A DNA stretch of 64,000 nucleotides from Nocardioides sp. Root122. GTDB lineage: Bacteria; Actinomycetota; Actinomycetes; Propionibacteriales; Nocardioidaceae. The notes under the pieces were generated by a model. That model had not been told where the DNA came from. It made no database searches and was given only the letters and a program-made list of their open reading frames with translations. Where the stretch lies: positions 225,186 through 289,185 of the forward strand of contig NZ_LMDE01000013.1 in NCBI RefSeq assembly GCF_001425025.1. Reading direction: 5' to 3'. Position 1 is the stretch's first letter. The number at the start of each line of letters is the position of its first letter. A program made the position numbers and the translations under genes. Shown here one piece after another: positions 1 to 8,273 of the stretch.

Positions 1-693
1 GGCGACCTGCTCTCCGCCAACGGCGCGATCTTCACCGCGCAGGGCAAGGCCCTCAACGCGGTCGCAGCCGACGACGTGCGCATCGGTGTCACCGGCAACC
101 CGGCCAACACCAACGCCCTCATCGCGATGACCAACGCGCCCGACATCCCGCGCGAGCGCTTCTCCGCGCTGACCCGCCTCGACCACAACCGTGCGATCTC
201 GCAGCTCGCGGCCAAGACCGGCGCCAAGGTCACCGACATCTCGAAGATGACGATCTGGGGCAACCACTCCGCCACCCAGTACCCCGACCTGTTCCACGCC
301 GAGGTCAACGGCCAGAACGCCGCCGAGCTGGTCGGTGACCAGGCCTGGCTCGAGAACGACTTCATCCCGACCGTCGCCAAGCGCGGTGCCGCGATCATCG
401 ACGCGCGCGGCTCGTCCTCGGCCGCCTCGGCTGCGTCGGCCACGATCGACGCCGCGCGCGACTGGCTCTTCGGCTCGGCGAAGGACGACTGGGTCTCCAT
501 GGCCGTCGTCTCCCACGGCGAGTACGGCGTGCCCGAGGGCCTGATCTCCTCGTTCCCCGTCACCACCTCCGGTGGCGACTGGTCCATCGTGGAAGGTCTC
601 GAGATCGACGACTTCTCCCGTGCCCGCATCGACGCCTCCACCGCGGAGCTCGCCGAGGAGCGCACGGCGGTCACCGAGCTCGGCCTCATCTGA
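1..693 (+). CDS. mdh: Malate dehydrogenase, C-terminal 230 residues (5' truncated by window edge)
   Basis: NAD-dependent malate dehydrogenase of the TCA cycle, interconverting malate and oxaloacetate in the cytoplasm. The window begins in frame inside the gene; about 100 N-terminal residues, including the dinucleotide-binding glycine loop, lie upstream of base 1. Visible are the TGNPANTNA segment (residues 31-39 counted from base 1) and the catalytic histidine in IWGNHSATQYPD (His89 in this count), followed by the usual C-terminal lobe ending at TGA 691-693. The sequence is of the roughly 330-residue group found in Actinobacteria and in cytosolic enzymes. A strong hairpin follows immediately, so it probably ends its transcription unit. 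Assignment is firm; the start is not visible. Confidence 0.97.
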   Translation, partial: GDLLSANGAIFTAQGKALNAVAADDVRIGVTGNPANTNALIAMTNAPDIPRERFSALTRLDHNRAISQLAAKTGAKVTDISKMTIWGNHSATQYPDLFHAEVNGQNAAELVGDQAWLENDFIPTVAKRGAAIIDARGSSSAASAASATIDAARDWLFGSAKDDWVSMAVVSHGEYGVPEGLISSFPVTTSGGDWSIVEGLEIDDFSRARIDASTAELAEERTAVTELGLI

Positions 694-712
694 GGGCGAC
701 ACGTTCCAGCCT

Positions 713-750
713 CGACGGCCGGGCCCCCCACCGGGGGTGCCCGGCCGTCG
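713..750. terminator. Long GC-rich hairpin between mdh and the DUF3017 gene
   Basis: Bases 713-724 pair perfectly with 739-750 (12 bp). Inside, 725-729 (five C) pairs with 733-737 (five G), leaving a single unpaired T at 738 and a 3-base loop. It sits 20 bases after the mdh stop and 19 before the stop of the convergent gene, so it can serve both strands. There is no T-run, as is common for high-GC actinobacterial terminators. Confidence 0.75.
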
Positions 751-768
751 TGCGTCAGGAGTCGTGCG

Positions 769-1149
769 TCAGAAGCCCGGCTGGTCCGGGATCGAGGTCG
801 CCAGGAAGATCAGCGCGCCGCCCAGCACCGCCAGGACGACCGCGTCGAGCACCTTGTGGCGTACGGCGAGCATGCCCGCGTCGCGGCGCCGCAGCACCAG
901 GCGGACGAGCGCGGCGAAGACCAGCGCGCCGCCCATCAGGCGGATGCCGGTGCGCCACTCGTCGAGGGCCACGACGACCATGGCGGCGGCGACGACGCCG
1001 AGGACGAGCAGGTAGAACGCGCCTCCGATGGTCGAGGGGTAGCGCCGCGGCTCGTCGGGGTCGACCGGCTCCGCCGAGACGGGCTCGACCGACTCGGGCG
1101 GCTCGATCGGACGTCGTTCGACGGGCTCGTCGCGCTCCGGGTCGGTCAT
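769..1149 (-). CDS. DUF3017 small membrane protein
   Basis: A 126-residue protein with an acidic, proline-rich cytoplasmic-type N-terminus (residues 1-40) and three hydrophobic segments, roughly 43-62, 70-86 and 104-121. The pattern and the downstream position next to folD match the DUF3017 family of Actinobacteria, whose function is not known. The ATG start at 1149 directly follows the folD stop (1 base between genes), so it is almost certainly co-transcribed and translationally linked to folD. Location is predicted to be the cytoplasmic membrane. No catalytic motif is visible. Family assignment is from overall pattern and context. Confidence 0.8.
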   Translation of the reverse strand: MTDPERDEPVERRPIEPPESVEPVSAEPVDPDEPRRYPSTIGGAFYLLVLGVVAAAMVVVALDEWRTGIRLMGGALVFAALVRLVLRRRDAGMLAVRHKVLDAVVLAVLGGALIFLATSIPDQPGF

Positions 1150-1150
1150 G

Positions 1151-1999
1151 TCAGGACCGGACGGACTTCTCGGCGATCTCCACGATGTTGGTGAGCAGCA
1201 TCGCGCGGGTCATCGGACCGACGCCCTTGGGGTTGGGCGAGACCCATCCGGCGACGTCCCACACGTCGGGGTGCACGTCACCGGTGACCTTGCCGTCCAC
1301 GCGGGAGACGCCCACGTCGAGGACGGCCGCGCCGGGCTTGACCATGTCCGCGGTCACGATGCCGGGCACCCCTGCGGCGGCGACCACGATGTCCGCGTTG
1401 CGCACGTGGGCGGCCAGGTCGCGGGTGCCGGTGTGGCACAGGGTGACGGTGGCGTTCTCCGAGCGGCGGGTGAGCAGCAGGCCGAGCGGACGGCCCACGG
1501 TGATGCCACGGCCGATGACCACGACCTCCGCGCCGGCGATCTCGACGCCGTGGCGGCGGAGCAGCTCGATGGACCCCACCGGGGTGCAGGGCAGCGGACC
1601 GGCCTCGCCGAGCACGAGCTTGCCGAGGTTGGTGGGGTGCAGGCCGTCGACGTCCTTGTCGGGGTCGACGCGCGAGAGCAGGGCGAACTCGTCGAGCCCG
1701 GTGGGCTGCTGGACGATGAACCCCGTGCAGGCCTCGTCGGCGTTGAGCTCGTCGATCACGGCCTCCACCTCGGCCTGGGTGGCGGTGGCGGGCAGGTCGC
1801 GCCGGATGGACGTGATGCCGATCTCCGCGCAGTCCTTGTGCTTCGCGCCGACGTACCAGTGGGAGCCGGGGTCGTCGCCGACGAGCACGGTGCCCAGGCC
1901 CGGGGTCACCCCCTGCTCCCGCAGCGCGGCCACGCGCTCGGTGAGCTCCGCCTTGATCGTCTTGAGGGTGGCTGCGCCGTCGAGGGTCTGTGCCGTCAC
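1151..1999 (-). CDS. folD: Bifunctional methylene-THF dehydrogenase / methenyl-THF cyclohydrolase FolD
   Basis: Converts 5,10-methylene-THF to 10-formyl-THF, the one-carbon donor for purN and purH encoded nearby. The 282-residue protein has the catalytic Tyr49 and Lys53 in the YVGAK segment, a QQPTGL substrate loop near 97-102, PLPCTP at 136-140 and the NADP loop VIGRGITVGRPLG at 161-173, in which Gly replaces the usual Ser after GR. The C-terminal GVGPMT motif is present. The start chosen is GTG at 1999: the frame stays open upstream, but that part reads as low-complexity shadow of the MFS gene, and 282 residues is the family length. It lies 26 bases after the MFS transporter stop. Confidence 0.95.
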   Translation of the reverse strand: MTAQTLDGAATLKTIKAELTERVAALREQGVTPGLGTVLVGDDPGSHWYVGAKHKDCAEIGITSIRRDLPATATQAEVEAVIDELNADEACTGFIVQQPTGLDEFALLSRVDPDKDVDGLHPTNLGKLVLGEAGPLPCTPVGSIELLRRHGVEIAGAEVVVIGRGITVGRPLGLLLTRRSENATVTLCHTGTRDLAAHVRNADIVVAAAGVPGIVTADMVKPGAAVLDVGVSRVDGKVTGDVHPDVWDVAGWVSPNPKGVGPMTRAMLLTNIVEIAEKSVRS

Positions 2000-2025
2000 G
2001 CGGGCCAGTCTAGGGACGCCCCGGC

Positions 2026-3270
2026 TCACACCCCGACCGGCGCCCCGATCTTCACGAGGTGCCGCTCGGCGGCGCGTGCCGCCGGGTGGGCCACCACGGC
2101 AGCGGTGACACCGATCAGCGCGATCACGATCCAGCCCGGCGTGCCGACCTGGAGCGCGAGCCAGGTGTAGAGCGCCGGGAAGATGATCGGCTCGATCTGG
2201 TAGCCCAGCCCCCACACGCCCTGGTAGTCGCCGAGGCGGCGGTGGTCGGAGAGCTCGCTCGTGAAGGACCAGTCCGCCGCCGACTGCCACAGCTCCGCAC
2301 CTGTGATCGTCACGTGGCCGATCCAGATCAGCAGGATCGAGACCCAGCCGACCGTCTCGTGGGTCCACGCGATCAGGCCGCACGACACGATGAACGCCCA
2401 GCCCGACCAGCGCACCGCACGCAGCGACCCGTCGACGGAGTCGGCCACCCGGCTGGCCCGGACCTGGAGCAGCACGGCCAGGACGGTGTTGGTGCCGAAG
2501 AGCCACGCCAGCAGCGCAGGCGGGGCGTCCGTGCGCTCCACCAGCCACAGCGGCACGACCACGTTGAGCAGCACCTGGTTGGACGACAGCACGCCGTTGC
2601 AGACGCTGAGCACGACGTAGCCGGGGTTGCGCCAGGCCGGCGGCGCGACGCTGCTGGGGTCGTCGCCGTCGGCGACCGGGAGCTGTCGGGCGATGACCGG
2701 CAGCACGGTGGCGATCAGCAGCGCATTGAGCACGAGCAGCGCCCCGGTGACGAACGGGATGAGGCGTACGGCGTCGAGGCCGAGGCCCAGCGCCACACCG
2801 CTCGCGCCCGCGCCGAGCGTGTAGCCGACGTTGCGGGCCGCCCGCATGTAGGCCAGGGCACGCACCCGCACGTCACGCGGGAACACCGCGATCCGGTAGA
2901 CGTTGCGTGCGTTGCGGCCGGCGGTCTCGAAGATCGCCAGCACGCTCAGCATCAGGACGAAGGTGACCATCCCGCCGATGAGCGGCCAGGCGAGGTAGAG
3001 CGCGGCCTCCACGGCGCTGGCGAGTGCCCACAGCGGCTTGGCGCCCACCCGGTCCGCGAGCCTGCCCATCGGCAGCTGGAGCAGCAGGGTGACGCCGGCC
3101 GCGATGGACATGCCGAGGCCGACCTCCGCGCCGGACAGCCCGACGACCTTCGTGAAGTAGACGGCCGTCCCGGTGAGGAACGTCCCCGTCGCGAAGGCCG
3201 ACAGCACGCACTGCCAGACCAGGTCCCGCTCGAGCTTCGTCGGCGGGAGGATCCGCTGCCACCAGCGCAC
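2026..3270 (-). CDS. Major facilitator superfamily transporter (putative drug exporter)
   Basis: A 414-residue polytopic membrane protein with about 12 hydrophobic segments. The loop between segments 2 and 3 has the MFS signature GRLADRVGAKPLWA (about residues 69-82), typical of proton-driven exporters. The substrate cannot be read from sequence. The GTG start at 3270 has a good ribosome site (GAGGGGG, 6 bases upstream). A perfect 28-bp palindrome covers bases 15-42 upstream of the start, so expression is very probably controlled by a dimeric repressor, yet no regulator gene is adjacent. folD follows after 26 bases, so read-through into folD is possible. Confidence 0.9.
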   Translation of the reverse strand: MRWWQRILPPTKLERDLVWQCVLSAFATGTFLTGTAVYFTKVVGLSGAEVGLGMSIAAGVTLLLQLPMGRLADRVGAKPLWALASAVEAALYLAWPLIGGMVTFVLMLSVLAIFETAGRNARNVYRIAVFPRDVRVRALAYMRAARNVGYTLGAGASGVALGLGLDAVRLIPFVTGALLVLNALLIATVLPVIARQLPVADGDDPSSVAPPAWRNPGYVVLSVCNGVLSSNQVLLNVVVPLWLVERTDAPPALLAWLFGTNTVLAVLLQVRASRVADSVDGSLRAVRWSGWAFIVSCGLIAWTHETVGWVSILLIWIGHVTITGAELWQSAADWSFTSELSDHRRLGDYQGVWGLGYQIEPIIFPALYTWLALQVGTPGWIVIALIGVTAAVVAHPAARAAERHLVKIGAPVGV

Positions 3271-3284
3271 GTCGTACCCCCTCA

Positions 3285-3312
3285 GATGTTATCTTGACGT
3301 CAAGATAACATC
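3285..3312. promoter_or_regulatory. Perfect 28-bp palindrome, MarR-type operator candidate upstream of the MFS gene
   Basis: GATGTTATCTTGAC (3285-3298) is followed by its exact reverse complement (3299-3312) with no spacer. The core TATCTTGACGTCAAGATA resembles operators bound by MarR-family repressors. It lies 15-42 bases upstream of the MFS start and 14 bases from the purH stop, so it must sit at the MFS promoter. AT-richness in the arms stands out against the surrounding 70 percent GC. The regulator is not encoded in this window. Confidence 0.75.
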
Positions 3313-3325
3313 GCTGGCGCGTCCC

Positions 3326-4894
3326 CTAGTGGAAGAAGTGCCGCGTGCCAGTGAGGTACATCGTGACGCCGGCCGCCTCGCACGCGGCGATCACCTCGGC
3401 GTCGCGCACCGACCCGCCCGGCTGGACGATCGCCCTCACCCCCGCATCGATGAGGATCTGCGGCCCGTCGGCGAAGGGGAAGAACGCGTCGGAGGCGGCG
3501 ACGGCGGAGGTCACCCGCTCCCCCGCCCGCTCGACCGCGAGCCGGCACGAGTCGACGCGGTTGACCTGGCCCATGCCGACCCCGACGGACGCGCCGTCGG
3601 CGGCGAGCAGGATCGCGTTGGACTTCACCGCGCGGCAGGCCCGCCACGCGAAGGCGAGGTCGGCGAGCAGCTCGTCGGAGGCGGCCTCACCGGTCGCCAG
3701 CATCCAGGTCGAGGGGTCGTCGCCCTCGGCCGAGATCACGTCGCGCTCCTGCAGCAGCAGGCCGCCGGAGATGGCGCGCGTCTCGACGCCGCACCGGTCG
3801 AGCGGCGGGCACTCGAGGATGCGGATGTTCTTCTTGGCCTGCAGCGCCTCGATCGCGCCGTCCTCGTAGCCGGGGGCCACGATGACCTCGGTGAAGATCT
3901 CGGCGACCTGCTCGGCCATCGCGACGGAGACCGGGACGTTGGTGGCGATCACGCCGCCGAAGGCGCTGACCGGGTCGCACTCGTGGGCCTTGCGGTGCGC
4001 GGTGGCCACGTCGTCCGCGACGGCGATGCCGCACGGGTTGGCGTGCTTGATGATCGCGACGGCGGGCTCGTCGAAGTCGTACGCCGCCCGGCGGGCCGCG
4101 TCGGCGTCGACATAGTTGTTGTAGGACATCTCCTTGCCGTGGTGCTGCACGGCCTGGGCCAGCCCGGGGCCGCCGGGGAGGAAGCCGTTGGCGTAGAGCG
4201 CGGCACCCTGGTGCGGGTTCTCCCCGTAGCGCAGCACCGCCTCCTTGTCCCACGTCGCGCCCATCCACGCCGGGAAGCCGGAGCCCTCGCTGGTGTCGGT
4301 GAGCACGTTGCCCATCCACGACGCGACGTGCACGTCGTAGGTCGCGGTGTGCACGAAGGCCTCCGCGGCCAGCCGCTGCCGCTGGGCGAGCGTGAAGCCG
4401 CCGGCGGCAGCGGCGGCCAGCACGTCGTCGTACGCCGCGGGCGAGGTGACGATGGCGACGCTCGGGTGGTTCTTCGCCGCGGCGCGGACCATCGACGGAC
4501 CACCGATGTCGATCTGCTCCACGCACTCGTCGGGCCCGGCGCCGGAGGCGACGGTCTGCGTGAAGGGGTAGAGGTTGCTGACGACGAGGTCGAACGGCTC
4601 GACGCCGAGGTCGGCGAGCTGCTGGACGTGGGAGTCGAGGCGACGGTCGGCGAGGATCCCGGCGTGCACGCGGGGGTGCAGCGTCTTGACCCGGCCGTCG
4701 AGGCACTCGGGGAAGCCGGTGAGGTCCTCGACCTTGGTGACGGGCAGGCCGAGCGACTCGATCAGCGCGGCGGAGCCGCCGGTGGAGACCAGCTCGACAC
4801 CGGCCTCGTGCAGGCCGCGCACCAGGTCGTCGAGACCGGTCTTGTCGTAGACGGACACCAGGGCGCGGCGGATCGGGATGCGGTGGTCGGACAC
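3326..4894 (-). CDS. purH: Bifunctional AICAR transformylase / IMP cyclohydrolase PurH
   Basis: Catalyses the last two steps of IMP synthesis, formylating AICAR with 10-formyl-THF and closing the ring. The 522-residue protein has an N-terminal MGS-like cyclohydrolase domain (about 8-145; VSTGGSA near 36-42, DGRVKTLHP 66-74) and a transformylase domain with RYGENPHQ (222-229) and the catalytic pair Lys283-His284 in IIKHANPCG. The GTG start at 4894 has GAGGAG 4 bases upstream and gives normal family length; the longer open frame upstream would run through the riboswitch. It follows purN by 104 bases, a gap filled by a ZTP riboswitch. Confidence 0.97.
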   Translation of the reverse strand: MSDHRIPIRRALVSVYDKTGLDDLVRGLHEAGVELVSTGGSAALIESLGLPVTKVEDLTGFPECLDGRVKTLHPRVHAGILADRRLDSHVQQLADLGVEPFDLVVSNLYPFTQTVASGAGPDECVEQIDIGGPSMVRAAAKNHPSVAIVTSPAAYDDVLAAAAAGGFTLAQRQRLAAEAFVHTATYDVHVASWMGNVLTDTSEGSGFPAWMGATWDKEAVLRYGENPHQGAALYANGFLPGGPGLAQAVQHHGKEMSYNNYVDADAARRAAYDFDEPAVAIIKHANPCGIAVADDVATAHRKAHECDPVSAFGGVIATNVPVSVAMAEQVAEIFTEVIVAPGYEDGAIEALQAKKNIRILECPPLDRCGVETRAISGGLLLQERDVISAEGDDPSTWMLATGEAASDELLADLAFAWRACRAVKSNAILLAADGASVGVGMGQVNRVDSCRLAVERAGERVTSAVAASDAFFPFADGPQILIDAGVRAIVQPGGSVRDAEVIAACEAAGVTMYLTGTRHFFH

Positions 4895-4917
4895 GGGACT
4901 CCTCGGTTGCTCTCGAG

Positions 4918-4993
4918 TCGAGGGCACCCAGGCGTTCGATGCACCTCGCGCGTCACTCCCTGGTGGTGGCCCACCTGCGCCAGTCGTGTGGTC
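4918..4993 (-). promoter_or_regulatory. ZTP (pfl) riboswitch in the purH leader
   Basis: On the minus strand the purN-purH gap carries the pfl hallmarks in order: GACTGGCG (4985-4978), a short GGTGG/CCACC hairpin, the GGGAGTG strand, and after a linker the conserved CGCCTGGG (4934-4927) that forms the ZMP-binding pseudoknot. This matches the known pfl/ZTP aptamer, which binds ZMP and ZTP (signals of 10-formyl-THF shortage) and commonly controls purH, folD and glyA. Downstream, a CCCTCG stretch (4924-4919) can pair with the CGAGG of the purH ribosome site (4905-4901), suggesting control of translation initiation. The aptamer call rests on motif recognition; the expression platform is inferred. 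Confidence 0.87.
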
Positions 4994-4998
4994 GCAAT

Positions 4999-5634
4999 CT
5001 ACCGGGAGCCGGCGCCGATGCGAACCCGACGGCCCTCGACCGAGATCCCCTCGCGAGCGATCCGCCCCACGGCGTCGACGAGCATGGCGCGCTCGGCGGT
5101 CTTGATCCGCTCGTGCAGCGACTCCACGTCGTCGTCCTCGGCGACCTCGACCGGCACCTGGGCGACGATCGGGCCGGTGTCGATGCCACCGTCGACGACG
5201 AAGAGGGTGGCTCCGGTGACCTTCACTCCGTGCTCGAGGGCGTCGCGCGGGCCGTGCATGCCGGGGAACGCCGGGCACAGCGCCGGGTGGGTGTTCAGCG
5301 TCAGGAAGCGCTCGAGGAACTCCTCCGACAGCAGCTTCATGAAGCCGGCGGAGACAACCAGGTCGGGCTCGAATCGCTCGACGACGGTGGCCAGGGAGGT
5401 GTCCCACCCCTCGCGGGTCTCGAAGTCCGACACCTTCCGCACGAACGTCGGCACGCCGGCCCGGTCGGCGCGCGCCAGTCCCTCGATGCCGTCGCGGTCG
5501 GCCCCGACGGCGACCACCCGGGCGCCGTACGCCGGATCGGCACAGGCGTCGAGGAGGGCCTGCAGGTTGGTGCCCGCACCGGACACCAGGACGACGATGC
5601 GGGCGGGACGCGACTGCTCGGGCACGGCTCGCAT
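4999..5634 (-). CDS. purN: Phosphoribosylglycinamide formyltransferase PurN
   Basis: Transfers the formyl group of 10-formyl-THF to GAR in the third step of purine synthesis. The 211-residue protein has the phosphate-binding VSGAGTNLQALL loop (17-28) and the catalytic triad Asn114 and His116 (in NTHPALCPAFPG) and Asp152 (in VDGGIDTGP). The ATG at 5634 follows the TAG of the YibE-like gene by one base, so translation is probably coupled; a GTG a few codons in is an alternative start. purH follows through the riboswitch gap, so formate-dependent steps 3, 9 and 10 of the pathway sit together. Confidence 0.96.
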   Translation of the reverse strand: MRAVPEQSRPARIVVLVSGAGTNLQALLDACADPAYGARVVAVGADRDGIEGLARADRAGVPTFVRKVSDFETREGWDTSLATVVERFEPDLVVSAGFMKLLSEEFLERFLTLNTHPALCPAFPGMHGPRDALEHGVKVTGATLFVVDGGIDTGPIVAQVPVEVAEDDDVESLHERIKTAERAMLVDAVGRIAREGISVEGRRVRIGAGSR

Positions 5635-5635
5635 C

Positions 5636-6832
5636 CTAGGCGCGGTGGGACGGGACGGCGGCCTCCGTCCGGCGCTCGTGCACCAGCCGGGCCGCGACGA
5701 GCGCAGCGATCGCGGTCGTCACCGGGACCGCGGCGATGATGCCGAGGCCGCCGACGAGTCCGCGGACGACCTCCTGGGCGACGACCTCCTGGCTCACCGC
5801 GATGCCGAACGGCAGGTCGAGGGCCGAGAACACCAGCATCAGCGGCAGTGTCGCACCGACGTAGGCCAGCACCAGGGTGTTGACGGTGGACGCGACGTGC
5901 GAGCGCCCGATCCGCATCGCGCGCACGAACAGCGAGCGGGCGCTGGCGTCCGGGTCGAGGTCGGCGAGCTCCCAGACCGCCCAGGTCTGGGTGACGGTCA
6001 CGTCGTCGAGCACGCCGAGCGCGCCGATGACCAGCCCGGCGAGCAGCAGGCCGTGGAGGTCGACCTGGGCGGCGATGCTGGAGATGTACTGGCTGCCCTC
6101 GTCGACGAGGCCGGTGAAGTGGCCGACCGTCGTGAACACCCAGCCCAGGCCCGCGATCACGGTGAGCGAGACGAGCGTGCCGAGCATCGCCACGGTGGAG
6201 CGGACCGTGAAGCCGTGGGAGAGGTAGAGGGTGACGACCATGATCGCGGCGGCGGTGACGACCGCGACCCCCAGCGGAGCGGCACCCTCCATGATCGCGG
6301 GCAGCGTGAAGACGGCGATCAGGACGAGGGAGAAGGCGAGGCTCACCAACGACCCGATGCCGCGCCAGCGCGACAGCGCGAGCACCCCGAGCGCGAACAG
6401 CACCGTCAGGGTGAGGAGCGGCGGGCCCCGGTCGAAGTCCTGGAAGGCGTACTGCTCGCCGACCTCGCCCTGCGCCACGTAGGTCACCACGATCCGGTCG
6501 CCCGGCTCCACCACCGGGGCGGCGTCGCCGTAGGGCAGCACGGCCTCGGCCTCACCGGGAGCGCCGGGACCGCTGTGCAGCTCGACCCGCGCGGCACTGC
6601 ACCCGGCGGCGTCACGGCGGCACGGCACGATCTCCTGCACGGTCGCCGTGCCGCGCTCCACATCGGCGCCGGGCGAGGTGATCCGGAGGTCGCCGTCGGG
6701 CCAGAGCGCGACCAGGCCCATGACCGTCGCGAGCACCAGGGGGCCGACGAGCAGGCCGACCAGGAGCCTCAGCTGTCGGGGCGCGGGTCCGAGGGAGGCG
6801 GGTCCGGACGCGTGCGCATGTCCTGCGCCCAC
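5636..6832 (-). CDS. YibE/F family multi-pass membrane protein
   Basis: A 398-residue membrane protein with one N-terminal membrane segment (about 23-44), an extracytoplasmic loop of about 90 residues containing a Cys pair (CRRDAAGC, 71-78), and some seven further hydrophobic segments. The central LDDVTVTQTWAVWELA segment is typical of the YibE/F family. Family function is not established. It is sandwiched between perM and purN with 2 and 1 base spacing, so it belongs to the same transcript. It is an insertion relative to the mycobacterial perM-purN order. GTG start at 6832. Confidence 0.88.
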   Translation of the reverse strand: MGAGHAHASGPASLGPAPRQLRLLVGLLVGPLVLATVMGLVALWPDGDLRITSPGADVERGTATVQEIVPCRRDAAGCSAARVELHSGPGAPGEAEAVLPYGDAAPVVEPGDRIVVTYVAQGEVGEQYAFQDFDRGPPLLTLTVLFALGVLALSRWRGIGSLVSLAFSLVLIAVFTLPAIMEGAAPLGVAVVTAAAIMVVTLYLSHGFTVRSTVAMLGTLVSLTVIAGLGWVFTTVGHFTGLVDEGSQYISSIAAQVDLHGLLLAGLVIGALGVLDDVTVTQTWAVWELADLDPDASARSLFVRAMRIGRSHVASTVNTLVLAYVGATLPLMLVFSALDLPFGIAVSQEVVAQEVVRGLVGGLGIIAAVPVTTAIAALVAARLVHERRTEAAVPSHRA

Positions 6833-6834
6833 GT

Positions 6835-8160
6835 TCAGTCCTCAGTGGGCTCGGGGGCGGTGGGCGCGGGGTCGGTCATGCCGGGCGCCTCGGGTGCGGG
6901 CGCTCGGGTGTCGTCGGCGTCGGTCCCGGCGATCCACGCCCGGGCGGCACGGCGGTTGAGCAGGGCCACGACGCCGGCACCGAGGAGGGCGCCGACACCG
7001 CACGCGGTGACCGCGTGCACGAGGACGTCGGGGACGAACGGCCCGACGAAGCGCATCCGCCCGGGCCCGGCGGCACCGCCGGACCGCGCGGCCAGCAGGG
7101 CGAAGCCGAAGCCGGCCACGAGCCCGCCGCCGCACCCGGCGAGGACGACCTGGTCCCAGGGCAGCGGACGACCGCGCAGGTGGCGGAAAGCCGCGACAGC
7201 GGCCAGCAGCGGCGGCAGCGCCATCAAGCCGCCGACCCACCCTGCGGGCGTGCCGACCGACGGGAGGGCGGCGAGCAGCGGGAAGACGGGCAGCGGCCCG
7301 AGGACCACGGCGCCCGGCGAGACGAGCGTGGCGCCGCCGACCGCGAAGCCGGGTCCGAGCAGCCAGGAACCGCAGAAGAGGACCGCGTTGGGCAGGTAGG
7401 CCGCGTTGACGAGGGCGTAGAGCACGGCCTCGGAGGGGCTGGGGTGCAGGCGCGAGGTCATCGTCGCCGCCTCCCCGAAGGAGACCGCGAAGGCCACCAG
7501 GAAGACGACGGCGGAGACGAGGAGGAACGACCGGAGGACCGCTCCAGCCACGGCGGCCCCCGCCCGGACGGTGGCGGGCGCGAAGGCCGCCCAGATGGCT
7601 GCCCGGCCCGAACCCACGGCGATGGCCGGCGCCGCGACGAGCGCGGTCATCAGCAACGTCCAGCCCATCACCCGTGGCACGGACGGGTCGGCGGTGGCAC
7701 CGGCGGCCAGGGAGGCCACGACGGCGGCCACCACGGCATACCCTGCGAAGAACAGCCCGATCGCGGTCGGGACGGTGAAGTCGCGCTCGCCGTCGGAGAT
7801 GCGGTCCGCGTCGGGACCGTGGCCCGACACGGAGTCGCCGACGCGGTGACCCAGCCGCCACATCGACCAGGCAGCGATCGCGGTGACGCCCAGGGGCACG
7901 ATCGTGACCCGCGCACCCAGCACCGTGAAGCCGGAGCCGTGGCCGGCCAGCCAGACCAGGGCACCGACGCGCATGCCGTCGCGCGGGGCGCCGTGCACCC
8001 CGGCGTCGGTGGCGAACCAGCCGATGATGCCGACGGCCATCAGCACGACCAGCGGACCGAGCGCCGCGAGGACGCCGCCGAGCGTCGCGATCAGCGCCAG
8101 TGGGCGCGGCCGGGCAGGGGCGGCCCGGGCGTGGTCCGGTCGGGTCAGGAGCGACGTCAT
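6835..8160 (-). CDS. perM: PerM-like (DUF6350) polytopic membrane protein
   Basis: A 441-residue protein with about ten to twelve hydrophobic segments and an acidic, proline-rich tail (from about 410). Family pattern and position directly upstream of purN-purH match DUF6350, whose M. tuberculosis member PerM (Rv0955) is linked to cell division and persistence. In this window it heads the perM-yibE-purN-purH run. The divergent gene on the other side encodes a sigma-like membrane protein, and the 113-base shared gap holds a 14-bp palindrome. The name is assigned by synteny plus membrane topology, without detectable catalytic motifs. Confidence 0.8.
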   Translation of the reverse strand: MTSLLTRPDHARAAPARPRPLALIATLGGVLAALGPLVVLMAVGIIGWFATDAGVHGAPRDGMRVGALVWLAGHGSGFTVLGARVTIVPLGVTAIAAWSMWRLGHRVGDSVSGHGPDADRISDGERDFTVPTAIGLFFAGYAVVAAVVASLAAGATADPSVPRVMGWTLLMTALVAAPAIAVGSGRAAIWAAFAPATVRAGAAVAGAVLRSFLLVSAVVFLVAFAVSFGEAATMTSRLHPSPSEAVLYALVNAAYLPNAVLFCGSWLLGPGFAVGGATLVSPGAVVLGPLPVFPLLAALPSVGTPAGWVGGLMALPPLLAAVAAFRHLRGRPLPWDQVVLAGCGGGLVAGFGFALLAARSGGAAGPGRMRFVGPFVPDVLVHAVTACGVGALLGAGVVALLNRRAARAWIAGTDADDTRAPAPEAPGMTDPAPTAPEPTED

Positions 8161-8214
8161 GGCCGAGCCATCATCACCCGCCCCGGCGCCGGGATCCCGC
8201 TCCCACGCCGCGGT

Positions 8215-8228
8215 CCCGACGCGTCGGG
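8215..8228. promoter_or_regulatory. 14-bp perfect palindrome in the divergent perM / sigma-like gap
   Basis: CCCGACG at 8215-8221 is followed directly by its reverse complement, CGTCGGG (8222-8228). It lies about 46-59 bases upstream of the sigma-like gene start and 55-68 upstream of perM, in the only promoter-sized gap between them. It could be a regulator site; palindromes of this GC content also occur by chance, so the call is weak. Confidence 0.3.
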
Positions 8229-8273
8229 GGAAGTTGTGCGCCGTGTGTGCCTCTCCCGTACCGTGGAGCGGTC

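Noticed and set aside
3173..7399. A 1408-codon open frame on the plus strand
   Set aside because: It is the antisense shadow of purH, purN, yibE and perM. The translation is low-complexity (Arg, Gly, Asp, His rich) and has no family features, while the minus-strand genes have clear motifs.
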